Shown here: positions 60,524 through 64,000 of the stretch, piece by piece
Layout: each line of letters begins with the position of its first letter
Position numbering within the stretch: the stretch's first letter is position 1
Origin: Acetivibrio sp. MSJd-27
GTDB taxonomy: Bacteria; Bacillota; Clostridia; UMGS1840; HGM11507
Reading direction: 5' to 3'
NCBI RefSeq assembly: GCF_018918095.1
Contig: NZ_JAHLPV010000003.1
Coordinates: 62,001 to 126,000, forward strand
DNA length: 64,000 nucleotides
The notes under the pieces: generated by a model
Told to the model about the DNA's origin: nothing
What the model saw: the letters and a program-made list of their open reading frames with translations, nothing else
Databases searched by the model: none
Translations under genes and position numbers: made by a program

Positions 60524-61024
60524 CTACCCCATCCTGGTGATATCCAATTGATTTAAAAGGGCTTCCTCCTTTTGCCGCATGTCCTGTTTTAATTCCTCCG
60601 TCACATGATCATACCCCAGCAAATGATACATGGAGTGTGCAGTCAGATACGCCAACTCCCGTTTTTTGCTGTGGCCGTATTCCAATGCCTGCCGATTGAG
60701 AACATCGTTGCAGATCACGATATCTCCCAGATAAACGGTATCCGTCTCCGGATCCATATCGGCAGGACCAATCTCCTGCGACAGACAGTAAGAGGAGTCG
60801 AACTCCAGCGCGGGAAAGGACAGCACATCGGTTGCACGGTCCACCCCTCTTTGTTCCTGATTGATCGACCGTATCTCCTCCTCGCCTACCACAGATACAC
60901 TGACATAACAGGCATACGGAAAGTTCTCCTTCGTGACAACAGCCGTTATAACGCTCTTTATGGTTTGGTTCTCCTCCTGGTTCAGCCGGTTTTCAAAATC
61001 ATCAATTTCTATGATATACTTCAT
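60524..61024 (-). CDS. ybeY: Endoribonuclease YbeY (16S rRNA maturation)
   Basis: This 166-residue protein has the zinc motif H-x3-H-x5-H in AHSMYHLLGYDH and the family elements RGVDRATDVLSFP and YLGDIVICNDVLNRQALEYGHSKKRELAYL. It is required for 16S rRNA 3'-end processing and ribosome quality control. It overlaps the phoH stop by 4 bp (ATGA), which is the usual coupling of these two genes. Length is typical. Confidence 0.97.
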   Translation of the reverse strand: MKYIIEIDDFENRLNQEENQTIKSVITAVVTKENFPYACYVSVSVVGEEEIRSINQEQRGVDRATDVLSFPALEFDSSYCLSQEIGPADMDPETDTVYLGDIVICNDVLNRQALEYGHSKKRELAYLTAHSMYHLLGYDHVTEELKQDMRQKEEALLNQLDITRMG

Positions 61025-62016
61025 CTTTTTTCCTGCCTGTCATGTTTTTTGATTTGCTGCTCCTGATCAAACCGATCATATGCCCGAATGATCTTCTGGA
61101 TCAAGGGATGGCGCACTACGTCCCGGTCCGTCAGATATTGAATGCCAATATCATCTATATTTTTCAGAATTCGTATCGCGTCCTTTAAACCGGATTTTTT
61201 TCCTGCGGGCAAATCAATCTGTGTGATGTCTCCCGTGATCACCACTTTGGAATGAAAACCGATTCTCGTTAAAAACATTTTCATTTGCTCTTTGGTGGTA
61301 TTCTGTGCCTCGTCCAGAATAATAAAGCTGTCATCCAACGTGCGTCCCCTCATGTACGCAAGAGGTGCAACCTCAATCATCCCCTTTTCCTGATAAGCTT
61401 GAAAGCTTTCCGCCCCCAGCATTTCAAACAGGGCGTCATACAGTGGGCGCAGATAAGGATCCACCTTTGTCTGCAAATCTCCGGGCAGAAATCCCAGGCT
61501 TTCTCCGGCTTCCACAGCCGGTCTGGTCAGAATAATACGGCTGACTTCCTTTTTTCGGAAGCTGGACACCGCCATCGCTACCGCCAGATAGGTTTTCCCT
61601 GTACCGGCAGGTCCAATGCCAAACGTGACCGTGTTGTCTGCAATCATCCCTGTATACTGTTTCTGCCCGAATGTTTTCGGTTTGATGGGTTTCCCCTTCA
61701 CGGTTACACAGACACAGTCTCCCGTCAGTTCCGTGTATGACTTCTCCTCCTCGTTTTCCACCATAGAAGAAATATAATTAATATTCTGTTCCGTTATAGG
61801 CTCCCCCTGCTCCGCCAGCTGCAGCAGCTGTGAGATAACCTTGGAAGCATTCTCCACATTGTCCGGCGCTCCGGAAACCCGAATTTCATTATCCCTGTTG
61901 AGGACAGAAACCTGATACTTCTTTTCCACTGCTTTCACATTGCCGTCAAACGCGCCGAACAGATTCGCCACCGCCTCCAGATTGGACGCCGCAATGACTC
62001 TTTCACTCATCCGCAT
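61021..62016 (-). CDS. phoH: PhoH-family ATPase (KH domain, RNA-linked)
   Basis: This 331-residue protein has an N-terminal KH-like part (about 15-70: EAVANLFGAFDGNVKAVEKKYQVSVLNRDNEIRVSG). The ATPase domain has Walker A GPAGTGKT at about residue 134 and Walker B FIILDEAQN at about 233, and SKVVITGDITQIDLP. The ATG at 62016 is chosen because AGGAGG lies 7 bp before it; an in-frame ATG at 62010 is less well placed. It overlaps yqfD at its start and ybeY at its end, so it belongs to a coupled ribosome/sporulation operon. Confidence 0.96.
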   Translation of the reverse strand: MRMSERVIAASNLEAVANLFGAFDGNVKAVEKKYQVSVLNRDNEIRVSGAPDNVENASKVISQLLQLAEQGEPITEQNINYISSMVENEEEKSYTELTGDCVCVTVKGKPIKPKTFGQKQYTGMIADNTVTFGIGPAGTGKTYLAVAMAVSSFRKKEVSRIILTRPAVEAGESLGFLPGDLQTKVDPYLRPLYDALFEMLGAESFQAYQEKGMIEVAPLAYMRGRTLDDSFIILDEAQNTTKEQMKMFLTRIGFHSKVVITGDITQIDLPAGKKSGLKDAIRILKNIDDIGIQYLTDRDVVRHPLIQKIIRAYDRFDQEQQIKKHDRQEKR

Positions 62017-63205
62017 GTTCTTCCTCCTGTATCTGCATCTCTTTTGTAAAATCCAGCGCTTCCCCAATTTCCTCCTCGCATTCCGCAAGCAGACGGGTAG
62101 CCAGTTCCCCTGCCTCGTTATAGCTGTGCTCAAAAGTTACGGAAAGCACTTTCTCCCTGTCGTATGTCTTGTATAAATTTTCAGTCAGCATTTCCTCCGC
62201 CTGCTTTTTAACCTCTTCTTCCCCGCGCTCTTTCCGGTGCAGGGTATATTCACTGTATCGATTGGTCTCCCAAGTTACAAAGCCGAATATCTTCCGTTCC
62301 GTCTGGGTGTCATAATTATAATAGGGCACCTGATCGGAAAAAGAAAGACGGATGGGATAGTCAAAAAAGCGAATATATCTTTTAGTATGTACATTCTGCG
62401 TATATTCTTTCTCATATTCAAACATTTTGTTCGTCACAGTTTCTTCATACCAGGTTTTTCCCACCACGCTGCCCATCGCGTGCAGATAGCGGGTATCCGC
62501 CTTCTCACTGGTCACGATTCCAGAGATCAAAACCTGTCCCTGTGCCACTACATCGCCGATTTGAACGGCCGCGTCTCCGTTTTCAATCGTCATATTTTTT
62601 ATAACCGCATCCTTTGTGGCAACGATGTGACAAGGGATTTCTTTGGGCACAATAACAGGTGCAGGACGACGCTCCTTGACTTCAATAATCACCTTTGTCC
62701 CTTCTTCGGTAATTCCAACCCAACTGATATTGTCCAGATCAGTTATCAGCTTGTTGGATACCTTATCCCTATCTATATTACCTCGAAACACGCCTTTTTT
62801 CAAGTTTATTTCATTTAATTTTTCAAGGATAACCTCTTTCTCCACCGTGGTGTTTCCAATCACCTCAATGTCCAGAACCAAAGAGGACAGGAAGGCAATC
62901 AGCACAACAGCCAGGAGCACGCTGAGAATAAAAAATTTACGTGCAAAAGCCTTCTTCCGCCATCGAAAATATCCGTATTTTCCGCACAGTGATACTTTCG
63001 TTTTCGTTTTATACGCCAAATGACGCAGTCTTTTAAATCCCTTCCTGCTGACTTTCAAGCGCATCGTCGTCTCTGACAAACGTTTCAAATCCCACAGATA
63101 AATGTCCTCATTGATGGCCATATTCAGAAAGCGTTCCAGATGAATGCCCTCCAAATACAGAACCACATATCCCTGAAAAAAATCTACAATTCTGGTGAAC
63201 AGCAT
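62003..63205 (-). CDS. yqfD: Sporulation protein YqfD
   Basis: This 400-residue protein has the N-terminal region of the family (LFTRIVDFFQGYVVLYLEGIHLERFLNM, RKGFKRLRHLAYKTKTKVSLCGKYGYFRWRKK). One hydrophobic segment follows at about 93-112 (FFILSVLLAVVLIAFLSSLVL), then an extracytoplasmic part (IEVIGNTTVEKEVILEKLNEINLKKGVFRGNID) and an acidic C-terminus. In Bacillus it is made in the mother cell under sigma-E and is needed for full sporulation. Its stop overlaps the phoH start. It follows yqfC by 15 bp. Confidence 0.93.
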   Translation of the reverse strand: MLFTRIVDFFQGYVVLYLEGIHLERFLNMAINEDIYLWDLKRLSETTMRLKVSRKGFKRLRHLAYKTKTKVSLCGKYGYFRWRKKAFARKFFILSVLLAVVLIAFLSSLVLDIEVIGNTTVEKEVILEKLNEINLKKGVFRGNIDRDKVSNKLITDLDNISWVGITEEGTKVIIEVKERRPAPVIVPKEIPCHIVATKDAVIKNMTIENGDAAVQIGDVVAQGQVLISGIVTSEKADTRYLHAMGSVVGKTWYEETVTNKMFEYEKEYTQNVHTKRYIRFFDYPIRLSFSDQVPYYNYDTQTERKIFGFVTWETNRYSEYTLHRKERGEEEVKKQAEEMLTENLYKTYDREKVLSVTFEHSYNEAGELATRLLAECEEEIGEALDFTKEMQIQEEEHADE

Positions 63206-63220
63206 AATGTCATCCTCCGC

Positions 63221-63526
63221 TTAGTTTAACTCAATCCCTGAAATTTTGCCGTTGACAGTGATATCCTCATCATTGATATTTTTGATATTCAGGTTTTCGC
63301 CCCATATTTTAATCATAAAATCCTTAGTGTTCAGCCGGATAATTTTTGTGTCATATTCAATAATCCCTTTGAAATTCTGAATACTTAACTCTTTGTTTCC
63401 CAGAAGAGTGGTTTTGGACAGATCGCTTAATTCGACTGGCAGCTCCAGTGCCTGTGTCATAATTTCACGCAGACTGGGTTTGGGCTCTTTCTCTTTTCCT
63501 TTTTGGATCTCTTTTTTTCTCGCCAT
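63221..63526 (-). CDS. yqfC: Sporulation protein YqfC
   Basis: This 101-residue protein has a charged N-terminus (MARKKEIQKGKEKEPKPSLREIM) and the YqfC/YabP-like strand repeats (ELPVELSDLSKTTLLGNKELSIQNFKGIIEYDTKIIRLNTKDFMIKIWGENLNIKNINDEDITVNGKISGIEL). It is expressed in the mother cell of Bacillus and is always next to yqfD. AGAGG is 8 bp before the ATG. The likely sigma-E promoter upstream supports the same control here. Confidence 0.92.
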   Translation of the reverse strand: MARKKEIQKGKEKEPKPSLREIMTQALELPVELSDLSKTTLLGNKELSIQNFKGIIEYDTKIIRLNTKDFMIKIWGENLNIKNINDEDITVNGKISGIELN

Positions 63527-63559
63527 ATGGATAACCTCTTTTCTTCCCTGTCATGTTAC

Positions 63560-63588
63560 ATACTATGCTTTCTAATCCATGAATATTT
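63560..63588 (-). promoter_or_regulatory. Possible sigma-E (sporulation) promoter of yqfC
   Basis: On the minus strand AAATATT (63588-63582), 14 bp, CATAGTAT (63567-63560) fits the sigma-E pattern (KMATATT, N14-15, CATANNNT). It lies 34 bp before the yqfC start. The AATATT core is also placed as a -35 for the divergent ylbJ gene, with a weaker -10 (AATAAGCT, 63603-63610). Confidence 0.55.
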
Positions 63589-63657
63589 CACCTATTCGCC
63601 GGAATAAGCTTTAGAGTATAAAACAAGAGATTTTCTGAGCGAAAGGATGAATGGGTT

Positions 63658-64000
63658 ATGACAATTTTTCTGCTTCTATCATTTTTTTTGTTTATTCTTT
63701 TTCCCGTTTCCAGCGCAGAGGGAGCCAAGGAGGCTCTTATTCTCTGCGGCAGCTCGGTGATAGGTTCCCTCTTCCCGTTTATGGTGGTTTCAAAAATGCT
63801 GACAAACGCGAATGTCATCCGTCCGGGAAACAAATTGACCGAAAAAATCGGAAATTTTTTTCACATTTCATCCTATGGGGTGCTGGCTTTGAGCCTGGGA
63901 ATGGTATGCGGCTATCCTATGGGGGCAAAAACAGCGGCGGACCTGTGTGCAAACCGGAAAATCTCCAAAGGGGAAGCAAGCTTCCTCCTTGCATTCTGCA
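63658..64000 (+). CDS. ylbJ: Sporulation integral membrane protein YlbJ, C-terminus beyond the window
   Basis: About 114 residues are visible. The open frame runs from an ATG at 63658 (after AAAGGA) to the window edge. It has an initial hydrophobic segment (MTIFLLLSFFLFILFPVSSA), a second around LILCGSSVIGSLFPFMVVSKML, and the conserved GMVCGYPMGAKTAADLC of the YlbJ/nucleoside-recognition family, after which the gene continues. YlbJ is a mother-cell membrane protein under sigma-E in Bacillus, and the arrangement divergent from yqfC agrees with that. Confidence 0.85.
   Translation, partial: MTIFLLLSFFLFILFPVSSAEGAKEALILCGSSVIGSLFPFMVVSKMLTNANVIRPGNKLTEKIGNFFHISSYGVLALSLGMVCGYPMGAKTAADLCANRKISKGEASFLLAFC

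Noticed and set aside
1-64000. tRNA, rRNA, insertion sequences or prophage genes
   Set aside because: None was seen: no transposase or integrase frames, no tRNA cloverleaf pattern and no rRNA-like stretch were recognised by eye.

Overview
The window looks like a chromosomal segment of a spore-forming member of class Clostridia (Bacillota). The grounds are the sporulation genes yqfC, yqfD and a ylbJ-type gene at the right end, a possible sigma-E promoter between yqfC and ylbJ, consensus sigma-A promoters, strong AGGAGG-type ribosome sites, CUT1 sugar importers of the LplB/YtcP kind, and many secreted proteins with SLH or 'copper amine oxidase N-terminal' stalk domains. A fibre- or glycan-degrading gut organism with SLH-attached enzymes, of the Monoglobus type, is one plausible host, but this is a low-confidence inference. 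No rRNA, tRNA, CRISPR array, transposase or phage gene was seen.

Region 1 (1-20912) is a divergent glycan locus. Leftward from about 5400 run two permeases, a secreted six-hairpin glycosidase-like protein and a second F5/8C lectin-like protein cut by the window edge. Rightward run the matching solute-binding lipoprotein, a membrane-spanning AraC regulator and four very large secreted proteins (F5/8C plus S-layer-like, GLUG repeat, triple F5/8C plus SLH, and SLH plus phosphodiester glycosidase). No transporter ATPase is present, as is usual for CUT1 systems that share one ATPase. A perfect 20-bp palindrome lies in the divergent promoter region.

Region 2 (20978-30273) is mostly housekeeping and regulation: an RCC1/BNR propeller protein on a stalk domain, a YbjQ protein, an F420 ligase-like protein divergent from a LysR regulator, recO, two hypothetical genes, dispersed repeats, and a PadR regulator overlapping a divergent SEDS (FtsW/RodA-like) protein with a permease-prefix domain.

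Region 3 (30281-56642) is a second block of surface proteins, all leftward. It has a 1046-aa lectin-like protein, then a tight seven-gene run (two tandem AraC paralogues, a lectin-like protein, two SLH proteins, a GH20-type hexosaminidase and an orphan solute-binding protein). After these come two paralogous beta-propeller proteins flanking a GH4 alpha-galactosidase-type enzyme, and finally a 925-aa SLH protein with a perfect consensus promoter that may be the main S-layer subunit.

Region 4 (56686-64000) is core metabolism and sporulation: pyrG, a B12-binding radical SAM protein, dgkA, ybeY, phoH, yqfD and yqfC, with ylbJ divergent.

The unifying theme is modular surface display. Binding or enzymatic modules (F5/8C, propellers, GH domains, GLUG repeats) are joined to one of four tails: SLH, the Cu-amine-oxidase-N stalk, a 112-residue C-terminal domain shared by two proteins, or a C-terminal 'VWDS' domain. 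Three large SLH proteins also share the same long extracellular scaffold. The shared 112-residue tail, the SLH scaffold family, the PadR/SEDS pair and a six-hairpin element at 33.66-33.92 kb are the best candidates for undescribed biology.
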